From Ptiloglossa arizonensis (Eukaryota > Arthropoda > Insecta > Hymenoptera > Colletidae), in contig NC_135059.1 of the NCBI RefSeq assembly GCF_051014685.1, positions 9,362,001-9,426,000 on the forward strand: a stretch of DNA of 64,000 nt, read 5' to 3'. Positions 10,791-24,700 of this stretch are shown one piece after another. The notes under the pieces are model-generated. The model had not been told where the DNA came from and did no database searches. It saw nothing but the letters and a program-made list of their open reading frames with translations. Both the position numbers and the translations under genes were made by a program. The stretch's first letter is position 1. Every line of letters begins with the position of its first letter.

Positions 10791-12729
10791 ATTAATTTTT
10801 CAAGTTTTTCGATCAGCGATTTACTTGCAAGATGAACACCAATATTTTCCCGAACTTCGTCTTCTGCTTCCATAGGTTACGAAAGACTCGGTCGAGAACC
10901 GGCATCTTTTAGTATCTGTATCTATCGTTAGGTAGAGCTTCGTGACACAAATTAAGTTTCATTACCGATACGTTAACTGTGTTATCAACCTGTTCACACT
11001 TTCGTTTCGTTCGCAGCTCAATCTTAGTTTCAATCGTACTAAATTTTTAAGTACCGAATTTCATATTATCGTTTACATTTTTTGCTTAACCGACCAATCG
11101 TTTATCCAGTCAGAGATTCAGTTGCACAAAGGCCAGTTAAGAGGGAGTTTACTGTATTTACTCTCTGAAGTTTGAGAGAACCGCAAACGATGTATAAAGG
11201 GTTGAATTTTCTACATTTACTACCTTTACTACCTTTACCGAACTTGGTATTTCAATTGAATATAGCTTCCATGGATCACTGGATTTAAACAAAGACGTTG
11301 CCTCGAAATCACTAATATTTTACAAAGTCGGTACTTCATATCAGTTGAAATTTTTTACCACTAGATGGCGAAGCGTGTACTATAATCGCTTTCGGACCGA
11401 TTGAATACTTATTTTCATATAAATGAACCCGTGATGCAACCACTTACAGAATTTGTATTTGATTTATCGAAGCTAGAAAATCGTTAGGAAAAAGTCCTCC
11501 AATGAAAAAAAAAAACAAATAATAATTTGTAAAATTCCTAAATTTACACGTTGTTTTACGTATTTGCTTTATTCATTTACTACGAAGAATGATGCAATCA
11601 AGGATTTACACCTATGGAATTCGATATACTTATTGGCACATTGTCTAATCAATCGTTTCCTTTAACGTGCATTTCACTCGTAACATTATACACTATAAAA
11701 ATACATACAAATTGTTATTAAAAATTACTCCATTAAGGATTAAACGTTGAGTTCACGCGATACTTTTTCAACTATTACTGATTACTGTATCCTAATAGTG
11801 AAATGCTTCTAATCGAATTGAATTAATCGAAGCTGCTTAGTGAAAAAATAATTGCCTCGAAAGGGGTAAAAAGCGTGTGCCGTATCTTTCTTTTGCGTAA
11901 ATATTTATATGGCGTGCTTCGAGCTGCGGTCACGTAAGGGACGCGATGCAAAATGCATAGAAAAGTGCACGGTACACATGAGAAACAACCTAGTACAGTG
12001 TTGCAGAGGTTACGTTCGCCTCGAATACCAGATTTTACCGTTATCCGCGTTCTATCATGCATTTTGGATTCGATAAGACACAGATAAGGCACGAGACCAA
12101 TGGAGACTCTTTAAATTGCAGCATTCGTTCTCAACTTGTTATCGGAACGAATAATTTTAACATGTAACGTTTCTCTTTAACTGTGGGCCCCAGAGGACCG
12201 AGTTAGTAGATGTGGATTATGTTTCTGTTTAATTATGGGGTTTCGTCGGGTTAAATTTCATCGATAATTGAATTATATTTATTACAACACTGTTAATTCA
12301 GAATCAATTTCGCTGCTAATTATTTTTGTTTAATACGGAAGCGGAGAATTTAGATTGCAACTATTTTGTTCAGATGATGGTTAATTGTAGACAGTGTACT
12401 TTTCATTCTTACAATGTGAAATTAGGATTCGAGTTCGATACTTGAAAACCTCTTAAGTGTTACTTTATTTTATACATTCTCTGGTTTGAATTTTTTACAA
12501 ACTTAAAATCTAATTACTACAATTTACAGACTATTTTTCGTAGACTAGAAAAGGTGAACTGGATGATACAATGACAAGGAAATGGTAGTGTTTCGTTATA
12601 GGTTAAGTTCGACGTCTAATTGTTAGTAAAAATCGCGTCTTATCGTATTAGCGGGCTTCTTCTTCGGTCTTGACTTTTTCAAGTTTCCTTTGGTAGAATC
12701 TTTTTCTTTTTCAAATGTAAAATTTCGTC
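10791..12729. other. Intergenic region between the DNAJC11 promoter and the CAP gene 3' end
   Basis: The stretch next to 10790 should hold the DNAJC11 promoter and leader. The rest is AT-rich. A strong CTCF-like motif lies at 11358-11370. The stretch 11900-12729 should contain the 3' untranslated region of the CAP gene, transcribed leftward. I see no supported coding exon here. Confidence 0.5.
11358..11370 (+). promoter_or_regulatory. CTCF-like site CCACTAGATGGCG
   Basis: The 13-mer CCACTAGATGGCG fits the extended insect CTCF consensus (CCA, a pyrimidine, AG, then TGGCG) and is the best such match I noticed in the window. It separates the compact housekeeping cluster on the left from the repeat-rich CAP gene on the right, a sensible place for an insulator. 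Binding is inferred from sequence only. Confidence 0.5.
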
Positions 12730-15700
12730 TTAACCATAGGCGCAAAGTGCTCCCAAGTGATAGTAATTATCTCGAGCTGTAAATAAGAAATAGTAATTGA
12801 CGGAAATCGTTTTACAACGATCGAAAGTTTACGTTTCAAAGTTGAAAAAATGTTCAAATACGACGTGACAAAGTTATTCATAACATATCGATCGGAAGTT
12901 TTGTTCATTTTTGTCATTCGTGAGAGAAACATTCTCATCTGTTTCTGCATTCTCAAACGTTGCGCGTCTCAAATACTAGATGGCGTTACTTAAGATTTAT
13001 GTCGTTTAAGAATGTATATCCGATATTTGGTCACGTATCCGGTACAATAAACATTTATTTTTATTTATCCATTGAAAGAATATAATATACTTGCGTGAAT
13101 CATCTACGTATGAATTTACATATACATTTTTATTACAAGTATTTACTTTCGTGAAAAGAGTACAGTTAAACTATTGGGTCGTTCGGAAAGTCATTTCGTT
13201 TTTCAAAATGGAGAATATATAATTTAATAAAATGTTTATACACTCTAAAACAATCGTGTTTCATATTCACCAAAAAAAAAAAAAAACGAAATAACTTTCC
13301 GAACAACCCAATATTATTTTTAAAACTCTAAAATATACTTTTGATAGTACTATTCTAATTTCATAGGTTCAAAACATAACGATACACGTCACCTAGCGTT
13401 TCACGTATATACATATATATATATAACTTTTAAACTGATCAATTTACAACCTAAATATCCTAATACTTTTTCAAAAAGAATAGAGTGATGTATAAAGATC
13501 TATGCACAAAAAAGTAAAAACTATCGCTTAAAAAACTTGAAATAATTTTGAATTTTTATCAAATAAAATGGTTGCTAACTACCGACTGAATTTTGTTTGA
13601 AATATTTTCTTGGTAGTTCAACGGAAATTATTGTACTTTGTACAGTAAAAGTTGGATAACTGTATGAAAATTGAGATCCAAGTCAGGTACTTATTCAACA
13701 AAAGATTTTTAGACCTGATACGACTCGAACAATCTTTCCTTTCGTTTGTGCCGAACGTAGAAAAGGACAATTGAAAAAGAAAGATGTCGGAGAGTGAACG
13801 TGAGAAAAGAAAACGTATGGACGAGACAAATTAATGCAATCGTGAAACTTTTCTATCCTCAATTTATTTTTAACAAAACTTTTACTATCGTATTTGCGAG
13901 GGTTTTTCGATAAAAATGAAACCAAACACGTTATAATTTCAATTATACTTGCACACTTGATAAGTAATAATAACTTTCTGGTATCACTTGTAGGTTAAGT
14001 AAATATAATGAAAATTTTATCGCGTTTGGTCTGATTTTATTCAAAGTTTTCATTAAAAAGAAAAAGACAAAAATAAAAAAAAGTTCCACCGTTGCATTAA
14101 TGTTATTCCATTGATATAGAAATAACCGAAAGATTAGCCTCTCTCAATGGCGGGGATGGACACAGGCAGTTATAGCGAGGATCGTTTCTTGCAGTTATCG
14201 AAATTTGTCTCTACCTGGTGTAACAATAAAACGGTATACACACTTCCCACCACTCATTACACGAGAGATTCGAGTTAGTTTTCTGACTACGTTAATCGCA
14301 AGGCTTGGTCTATGTTTCGGTAGAAAGAAAAGTTTTTTGAAAAATAACGATCGCACAAAACTTACAACAAAGACCAGCGTATCGATTCGAATAAGACATC
14401 CCGTAGCTGCCGCAAGCAGGATGACCTGATTGATAGGGTTGAAATCCGAGCACGTTGCCGCTGCAAGGCGAAAGAATAACGTTTAACGGTGCACCCCGAA
14501 GGAACATTTATCGAATCTAAGACGAAACGTGTGTCATTAGGTAGCATGTACGAATTTATCGACGAAATAAGTGTCCATAAATGTATTATTAATAATATAC
14601 AATTTGTATTATTAATACTTATATTGACCACAATTTGTATTATTGATACTTATATCGTCCACAATTTGTATTATTGATACTTATATCGTCCACAATTTGT
14701 ATTATTGATACTTATATCGTTCACAATTTGTATTAATAATACTTATATCGTCCACAATTTGTATTATTGATACTTATATCGTCCACAATTTGTATTATTA
14801 ATACTTATATCGTCCACAATTTATATTATTGATACTTATATCGTCCACAATTTGTATTATTGATACTTATATCGTCCACAATTTGTATTAATCATACTTA
14901 TATCGTCCACAATTTGTATTATTGATACTTATATCGTCCACAATTTGTATGAATAATACTTATATCGTCCACAATTTGTATTATTGATACTTATATCGTC
15001 CACAATTTGTATTATTGATACTTATATCGTCCACAATTTGTATTATTAATATTTATATCGTCCACAATTTGTATTCGTTCCCTCGGATTTTACATGTTTG
15101 TATAATTCGATGGAAAATTTGGAACGTTGAAATTGTAAAATTTACCGACATAGAAATCTACGTTCAACAATTCGTTATTTTTCTTCTACGAGAAGAATTT
15201 TCGTTAATTGGACAGTTTGTTACACGCAAACTGTACATCGCTCTTTTAACAATGTCAATGACGCGACAATCTTTCCTTTTCTCACGAGGGGAGAAGAATC
15301 TAATTTGTTATCACACATCCATAAATCGATCGATTTCGTTTCGCCTGAAAAGTTGCGGTGCATTCAACGAGGCTTTGGGATTTAGGATGTTCGACAAAAA
15401 TTGAGAATAAATGTTCCCGTTGGAAGATCGAGATTTTTCTTCTCCCTTTTGGGGAGAAAGGGGCGACACCGTGTACACGACGACGTGTTCAATTTGTCGA
15501 CAGTAATAAGCTACCGATTGACAGGAAATACTCGAGAAACTCCGTGGAAAATTTATGGAAGCCCCGACCGAATTCAATACACGTGCATTCCGTTTTCTTT
15601 ATGCGTGGCTGTCTGAAAAGCGTCAGAAACGTTAAAATACAAAAATACAAGGTGGTCGTAAATTTTCCGGATTTTCCTGTTCCAATGAGCGTTCTCGACG

Positions 15701-18700
15701 TGTATATCTCTAAAATGATTTCAATTAATTTCGCGTATTTATCGCAAACATTATGCACTAGGTTGTTACATGTTTGCTCAAACGGGAAAATTACGTCATC
15801 GTACGTGAAATTAAATACGTATCTTGTTTGTCGTGTTCTCCGAATTAAAATTTACTCAGCACTTGTCAATACTAATTTGCATTGCATTGAACGAACACTC
15901 TTCTCGTTTTATTCGTGCATACTTCGAATTACGTGATTACGTCCCGTTTGAATTTTCGCGCGCGAACACGCAAGCCAATAGGCGACGTTCACCGTATATC
16001 TTTAGAAAAAGAAAAAGAAAATTGAATATTCGTCTTTATGGCGATATTACAATTTCGTTTTTTGTTTGGAAAATACGAGAATGCTTTCTCTCAACTTTTC
16101 TACCAATTCGGAACGCAAATAAGTACAAACGCGTTAAAAAAGTGTTAAAAAAAGTGGATTTGTCAACGTACAAAAGGAAATTAATCATCAAGTGTTTAGT
16201 TGTGTTTAGTTGAATGTCACAGTGATTGGTCACTGGTACGTCTTTTTAAAGCGTTCACAAGAAACGAAGTTTAATACTCGTAAACTTTTAAACAATATTC
16301 TACCCTTAACGACACTACAAAATAACAATGACACCAATCCATTAAAGAATATTTTTACTTTTCACGTTACAATTTGAAATAATCTCGAGAACCCTTTTAA
16401 CTATGGAAAACTCACGGCAAGTAAACGTGTTAACTGTTTGAAAAACAATTAATTGTTCTCTGGAAAAATCACTCTGTAAATAACCAATTTTCTGGATCGT
16501 GTTGTATAATTGATTCATTGTCGTGTAATTTCCTTTGAACTTTATCCATGATTTTATCGGTTCACGTTGGTTCGGCGTATAATAAATTGTTTTTCGCAAT
16601 TGTTATTATTATATCGCGTTACGTGTATCGGGCACGATGAAACGAAAACGAGAGTCGACCAGAAACTCGAGTCGATCGATTTCTAATGAACGTAAATTTA
16701 ACTATTTATACAGTTAAAATCTAACGTAAATTTCGGCAATTCGTATCGACAATACGCGAGTTAAAGTTTATAGAGTGTTCGTTGGATCGAACATCGATGT
16801 ATCGATGTATTGTTCAATTTTGTAAATCGCTCCTCGTTATTGGTATTTATTCGTCTATCAGCGAAATTCTTGTACCGATGATGCATTATTTGGAAATAAA
16901 ATCGAAGTAATTTTACGCACTCGTGGACTTACGAGAAGTTTCGAATCCGCGACAGTTCGATAACGCGTTTAGAGTAGAAAATTTGCGACATTTCCACATT
17001 CGTTTCGTCTGGAATTGAATTCGGAAGAGAGCTACCGGTAATAGAATTTTTTACCTCGGTCCATAGTTGCAAACGTAATTCTTGGTGTAGCCTCGAGCCG
17101 GATCGTAGTAGAAGGAGTATCCGCAGCCCAAAAGAAACGTGTCACCCCAGACGAGCTAGAAATAATAATCAAATCTTTTTCAACATCTCGTTGCGACACG
17201 AGATATCTCGGTTTCGACCGTCACGAGTATTTAATCGGATTCATCCGAAATATAATTATTCTTCACCCATTGTATCGTTTCTTAGCCCCTTCTCTGTAAA
17301 TTCTTCCGAATCGATTACGAAATTTCGCGTTTACGCTTCTTCGATGGCGAACCGTTTATCGGATCACTATGAATAGTAAATGCGAATAGAAAATTCGCAA
17401 CGATACCGTGTGATCGTATTATTGCACCGTGGATATCGTTGTGCGATTATACGCATCGACGATTGTTCAAAGCACCCCTTTTCGCGTACCAAATCATCAA
17501 AGCAATCATTTATCAACGAAACCAAAATTTCAAATCGAAAGTTTTACAATGAACGCTACTGTAAACAGAAAATAGATATATTAGTTGCCTTTTAGTAGCT
17601 TTTCTTTTTCGAGTGAATTACATTTAAGGGAAACGTGTACACGTGTGTTCGTAAAATAACAATCATCGACCATCGACATTTACGATAATTTCTCATCGTT
17701 AAAATTCAGTTTTCCATGTTTCTTTCGTGGAAATTGGTTATTTTATTTTCGAAAGCTTATCGACCGTTAATTTCAACCGGTCCAAGTTGTAAATGTTTGT
17801 ATAATAGTTGCTAGTAGTCTTCGTGGTACGTTAACGTAAGTAAGCAAGAAGAGTAATGGCTACTTTTTTAATCGATGATTTTCTACGTTAAATGTAACAT
17901 TGTTTATTACGTTTCGACCTCTGTTTCAAATTCTCTTCGAATTATTATAATCAATGATTCGTCAACAGACGAAACGAGTTTTTGAGAATGTTATTTCAGC
18001 TTCAGAATAAATATTATCACGCATTTTGTCGATGTTTACAGCGGGCAGTATCGTGTTCCTCTTTATCAAATTCTATAAACAAATTTGAGCGTAATGTGAA
18101 TTCTTTTTTGTTCATTTTTAACTGGAAAATATTAACCATCTTGTTCGAATTGATTTCAACAACTGATGAACGACTAAGTATACCAAATTGATGAATGTTC
18201 AGCACTTTAATCTACAGTAATGGACTTTTGTTAAAATCTGCACAGTTAACTTTCGATAAAATCTGTACAGTTAATATTCGATAAAATCTGTACGGTTAAT
18301 ATTCGCTAAAATCCGCAACGGTTAATTTTTTTACGATTCATCTCCCCGTCCGTTTGCAAAATAATCACTGGATTTGGAAAATCATCTTACGGTACGGTCG
18401 AGAAATGTAAAAGTCCCTCTGGGTCCGAAAAGACCCAAAAACGTGGTGCAGCAAAGGTTAAGGAAATCCTTCGTGCATTAACCGAACGTAGAAACCATCG
18501 AAAGACTCGACCAATGGACTTGCTTTGGAGGCTGATATTAAAGATAGTATCTTACAAAAAAATATTTAAATCACTTGTAAGAAAAGTTAAGTGATCTGGG
18601 TATTCAGAGAATGTTGCAACATTCCCAAGCAAGTAGAGTTTCCTTCCTGAAAAATAGTTGCAGAACGATGAGGTATGTTCGAGAAAAATTTGTAATCGGT

Positions 18701-21700
18701 CCAAGTATAACAATCACGACGTCTATTGTCACTTGACACTACTTGTACAAACGATGAGTCATGTTGCCCCTTTTAATGTACAATTGTAAAGTAAATCCAC
18801 CGAGTGTTTCGTTTTCAATTTCAATCATTCCACACTCTATCTACAGTAATTTCTAAGAGAAACTGTACCACAGGTACGATTTACCAGTAGGAGGAGTAAT
18901 CTCTTTGGGTCTAAAAAGACCCAGACGTGGTACAGCGAGAGTTAATGACTACCAAGTATATTATAGGCTCAGATTATACTACTGAGTATAATGACCAGTC
19001 TCGTGACTGTAGCCGGGTCTGAAAAGACCCAGACGTGGTACAGCGAGAGTTAACGACTACCAAGTATATTATAGGCGCAGATTATACTACTGAGTATAAT
19101 GACCAGTCTCGTGACTGTAGCCGGGTCTGAAAAGACCCAGACGTGGTACAGCGAGAGTTAACGACTACCAAGTATATTGTAAGCTCAGATTATACTACTG
19201 AGTATAATGACCAGTCTTGTCACTGTAGCCGGGTCTGAAAAGACCCAGACGTGGTACAGCGAGAGTTAACGACTACCAAGTATATTATAAGCTCAGATTA
19301 TACTACTGAGTATAATGACCAGTCTTGTGACTGTAGCCGGGTCTGAAAAGACCCAGACGTGGTACAGCGAGAGTTAACGACTACCAACCTGAGTATAATG
19401 ACCAGTGTCGTCACTGTAGCCGGTACGATAGTGCTGTACCTCGTTGAACCAGTCTGAAATTCGTTGTCGCCAATTTGGTTCGTCCTCGTAAGGTCCCGGA
19501 GGCCTCGTTGTCCATGTTCGGGCGATATTTTGTCCCACCGCGAACCTTCCTGTTGATCAATCACTGTTTCCCGATCGGTGATCCCTTTTAGCGAACTTCG
19601 TGAACGGTACACGGTAGATCTTGTCGAATCGTAAACGAATCATTGTCCAAACTTGGCAACGTCTTACTCGTTTCTACATTTATTTAACCTTTACCCTACA
19701 CCGGATGAAATTACATTGATATCGAAACGTAGTTAACCGATTCGAGTGTCACATTACCGATTCATCGAGATCGATGTTCATTTTCGAGATCTTGCGCGGC
19801 AAAGTATTTTATTCACACACGGTATAGCAAATAACGAGCAACCGGTACCGTAAGCTTCTGCAAAATGTTCTCTCGTTGTTCAACAACAAAGAAAATATTA
19901 ACGCAAGGTAGAATTATTAGTTTGATCGACTAGAAACTTTTCGAACGTCCAACGCTGGTAAAGTCGAGCGAATCATTATCCTTCGTATACGTAACGTATT
20001 ATAAAACATTGCGAACAATTATTATCTTTTCACTTTATTCAGGTTTCGAAGTTAACTTTAATACCGATGACTGATCAATTTTGTCGAATTTCCTTCGAGT
20101 ATCGTACCGGTACGTAATTGATTAAACACTGTTTGTATCCACAGAGTGTTTCAACAGCGCGGTCACGCTTTTACGTCCAATTCTTGACGATTCCAGTGAG
20201 AAATCATCAAGCGTATGTGTAAATTCGGTGAAAATCGTTTGCAAAAGTGGGAATAAACTTTCGTTAATTAACTCACGAACGTTCCTCGAGTTGTCGTGAG
20301 TCTCCGCGCATCGATCCGCCCATCGTTGCGCGATTGCAGCCAACTCGTCGTCCCATACCTGAAGTTGTTTGAAAATGGTGTAAGTTCGAAGTAGTTGGTT
20401 GTAGCCCGGTTTTAGGTAAATTTGTTCACGTTTAACGTCTCACGGTTAAAGAAGAGAAAGGTGGCGAACGTCCGCGAGAATCTCTGGCGTAAACGGGGCC
20501 AGAGCGTGTTAAAAGTATCTCACGGAAAATGCGGCGAGAAGATTAAGCAAAGCAGCCTCTTACCATTTCCCTCATATTCGCAGCGCTTGGCTGTCCATGA
20601 ATCTGCCCCAGAGCCACTAGCTGTCTCAAACGATTATGCTCGTCCAAGATGGCCTGTTTCTCCTTGCAAGATAAGCCACCAGCTCCTGGAAACCATTCGA
20701 CACCAACGTGGGGATCACTGCCAGATGTGTACAATGTGTATCCGTGGAATTTGAACATTCGAAGGGTAAGTAACAGAGACTCTGTTCGTTCGCAATTTGT
20801 CATTTCGGGCATGATTGTTAGCAGGGATGTAAAACTCACGGTTGGGGACACTTGTCCAAGTTCTCTACTGTCGAATTAGAACAGAAGGTAGAACTCTATT
20901 TTTTCTAGATTATCTAGTTTCTCCAAACTTTCGAACGAAAGTTTTGTATCGCATAACGATAACCAATTCACAGAATTCAATCTTCCATGTTCACAGATGC
21001 ACCGAGAACGTTAACTACTGATGGCTGCCGAAGAAATACTAAACAACGTAGCGTCGTCAACCTTCAAACTTAAGCTTTAGAAGGTCACCAATACGAGATA
21101 CACCAATTTAAGATCACTTGGTAAATACAAATCTAACTTCAATGAGAAATATCTTCCATATTTATTCAAAAGACAATTAGTGTTATCGTGTCGTTGTCAC
21201 GGAAGAAGACACTGAGAGCGTTCGCTATTGATGGCTGCCAAACAAATACTAAACAACGTAGCGTCGTCAACCTTCAAACTTAAGCTTTACAAGGCCACCG
21301 ATACAAGATACACCAATTTAAGATCACTTGGTAAATACAAATCTAGCCAGTCTCTTCTATATTTATACAAAAGACAATTAGTGTTATCGTGTCGTCATGA
21401 AAGAAGACACTGAGAGCGTTCACTATTGACGGCTGCCAAACAAATACTAAACAACGTAACGTCGTAAATCTTCAAACTTAAACTTTACAAGGTCAGTACT
21501 TTCTCCCTTGGTCATTCTTTTCAAACAACTACCACTATCTATACATCAGGTCGGATACTTGTGGGACTACCCTCGTTCGAGATCACTCGTTCGAATTTCG
21601 AACTCGCTGCCTCGTCCTTGATTAAACCCAAGCCTAAAGGTAACCCCTATCCTAGTATTCTCCTACAGTATATACATTTGTTAAAAAACCGTCGCTACAA

Positions 21701-24700
21701 GTACAACGAACTTTTCAGTCAACGAATATCTTACGATACTTGCAACTTTCTACTCCAAATTGCATTCCGTGACGAACCAAGCGATACGGAATGCAACGAT
21801 AGCGTATTTTTGCCAACTGGAACTCGAACATTGTATATTCGACGTAGAAAGAGAACGACTGCAACAAAAGATACAGATGTAGTAGATCGACAGCCTCTTC
21901 CAAAGTGTAACCGATACGATGTAGTTACAGCTACAGAGAACACCTCGTGTAAAGAGTCCATTTGCGATGCATTCAGCTTCCTCGATAATTCGCAACAAAG
22001 AGAATCGAATGTCCATCATCGGTACAAGGGAGTCTCTATCGACTCGCAGCAACTCCGCCACCCCTGATTTTTTTCTTCTCCTCCTCCAGGTTTTCATCCG
22101 ATTTCTCGAGCCGCTGGATTGCCCAACTTGCCGGAAAAAGTTTCCCCAGGACCTGCTTTAACGACATTCCCTCTGTCTTTCCGTGGAAACTTTCCTTCCA
22201 CCGTATTCTTTCCCCTTAATAACTTTCAGTTCCTCGACGAAAACGAGGTTCTGCTCGTTTCTCTGGTCGTCTTGCAGCTGAATGCAAATTTTTACGCTGC
22301 TGGCCGACGAAATCGAGAATCGAGTTCCGTAAAGGGTTAGAAATTTCTCATCGTACACGTATACACACACGGAGTATTAGAAATAATCGGTCCCCGTGTC
22401 GATATTCGTATTTCAACGGATAATATTCCTCCGTAATCTCAAGCGCTCTCGTTTAACGGGGAAAGAGGATTTTCATCGCTGAAGGATTTAGCTTCTTCAA
22501 TACTGGAACTAGCAAAGTGGTCGTTTCAACTGTTTTCAATTTCATTTCAATGTTACTTAATTATTAACGACACTTTTCTCTATAACATTCGACGACAATT
22601 ACCGAAATGGAAAACTAATTATATTCGTAAATTAATTCGTCTTCTAGCCTTCTACTTTCGAAGATTCGTACGAAATCCGGTAGAAATAGAAATACGTTCA
22701 TCGTTGGTATTTTTAGCAACGTTTTAGAATATTATGAAGGGAAAATTATTGACTTGGAAGTGAAATCATCGTATTGGGAAGAACGTGTATTTTGGGATAA
22801 TGAAAGTGTTAAGGAAAAGCTCAGGGGTAAGTTGATCGAGCTTAATGTTTCTTATGGATTAACAATCAAGTATAATATGTATTTGTAACTGATACGGAGA
22901 AGACGATGTGGGGAATGTATTTTTATAAATATTCGTCCGTTGAATAATCGAGCCATGAGAAGAGAGAAGTTACACGTGTGTGACGAGTAATTAATTATTG
23001 ATTAAATATTTTTGCACAATATTTAGCGACTTCGTCTTCAACTGTTGAGTGTTCGTTTGGTTTTTCTTCTAATTTCAAACACAAAGATTTCAATCGAGAG
23101 AGAGAAGTTACACGTGTGTGACGAGTGATTAATTATTGATTAAATATTTTTCCACAATATTTAGCGACTTCGTCTTCAACTGTTGAGTGTTCGTTTGGTT
23201 TTTCTTCTAATTTCAAACACAAAGATTTCAATCGAGAGAGAGAAGTTACACTTGTGTGACGAATGATTAATTATTGATTAAATATTTTTGCACAATATTT
23301 AGCGAGTTCGTCTTCAACTGTTGAGTGTTCGTTTGGTTTTTCTTCTAATTTCAAACACAAAGATTTCAATCGAGAGAGAGAAGTTGCACGTGTGTGACGA
23401 GTGATCGATATTTTTGTGATATTTTTCATGATAATAAAGAGAATTAAACTGTATATCCCCCGTTATGATTACAACCTCGTATTCCAACTCTGTACACCAG
23501 TTCTGAGTTATCAACGAGACGTCAATTCTTTCATTGTTACTTCAATAATTTTCGATAGTCTTCACGAAGTAATGATTTTCGAAACCAAAAAACGGGCCAT
23601 CGACAGACGTAAATGAAACGGATATGTTCCAATAATTCACTGTTGTCGACGAAACACCAATTTCCCCCATTATTACTTCCACCGTTCCCGATTGCTCGAA
23701 GTTTTCATCAAGTAATGATATTTGAAACGCGAAACGCACGTTTCACGCAACATTGGCCGACATAATATGTTATATTGCTGGATACGTTCGAGTAATTCAC
23801 TGTAAATATTTAGGTCCCAATTGTCGCAGTTTAAAGTGCACGCTTCGAAACGGACGAGAATTTGCCAACGAACCGTTTCGAATAATAATTCGGTCCGTCT
23901 TGTTGGCTGCACGGATTTCCCGTAATTAACTAGCAGCTGCTTTAATTCGCTAATGTAATTGAATTTCGCGGCCGCGCATTCAGCCGCCCCGGGTTGAATA
24001 CGCTATTTTTAGAAACGAATCGATGCCCGGCGTCCTATCGAAATGTAATAGATTCCAATTTTCTCCCCGTAAATAATGCACGGACTGAATTATTCATGAT
24101 TTCAGTTGGAGCGTACCTGAATGAAAAGCGAAGCGATAAACCGGACCGTCTCTTTTAACTAGTTTCTATTCCTTTTCCTTTTGTTTCCAAGAATTAAGAC
24201 GAATGTTACATTCCTCGACATTCGTCACTTCGAGCGACGATAGAACGTCCCGAGAATTATTCTTTGTATACACTGTGCTAGAAGTTGGTACAAACAGTAT
24301 ATTTTCTTGATAAAAATCATAGTTTCCTTTGTATTTAAAAGAAACTGGTCACCAATGTATTCCATCATGGGTGTACCAGTAATTGTGTCAATGTGTGACA
24401 GTTCGGCAGTCTGACATGAAAAATATAACACTATTTTAACTAGTTTCTATTTCTTTCCTTTTGTTTCCAAGAATTAAGACGAATGTTACATTTCTCGACA
24501 TTCGTCACTTCGAGCGACGCTAGAACGTCCCGAGAATTATTCTTTGTTTACACTGTGCTAGAAGTTGGTACAAACAGTACGTTTTCTTAATAAACATCGT
24601 AGAGTTTGGTGTATCTTGGGGTGTGGTCGATTGTAGTAGGACTTGAGATGAGAACGGTGTGTCGCGGGTTAAAGAGTAACGTGTAGAGAAAACGTTACGA

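Noticed and set aside
12640..12700. Lys-rich minus-strand frame (LKKSRPKKKPANTIRRD) after the CAP stop
   Set aside because: It lies 3' of the phase-correct terminal CAP exon and needs a weak acceptor. It is better explained as untranslated sequence.
20686..20851. Extension of CAP exon 2 upstream to include SLLLTLRMFKFHGYTLY
   Set aside because: The frame is open, but TTTCCAG|GAGC is the stronger acceptor and joins exon 1 in the correct phase, giving a sequence typical of the family just before GLSC.
21561..22067. 168-codon + frame inside CAP intron 1
   Set aside because: It is antisense to the CAP gene, has low-information composition, and overlaps equally open minus frames.
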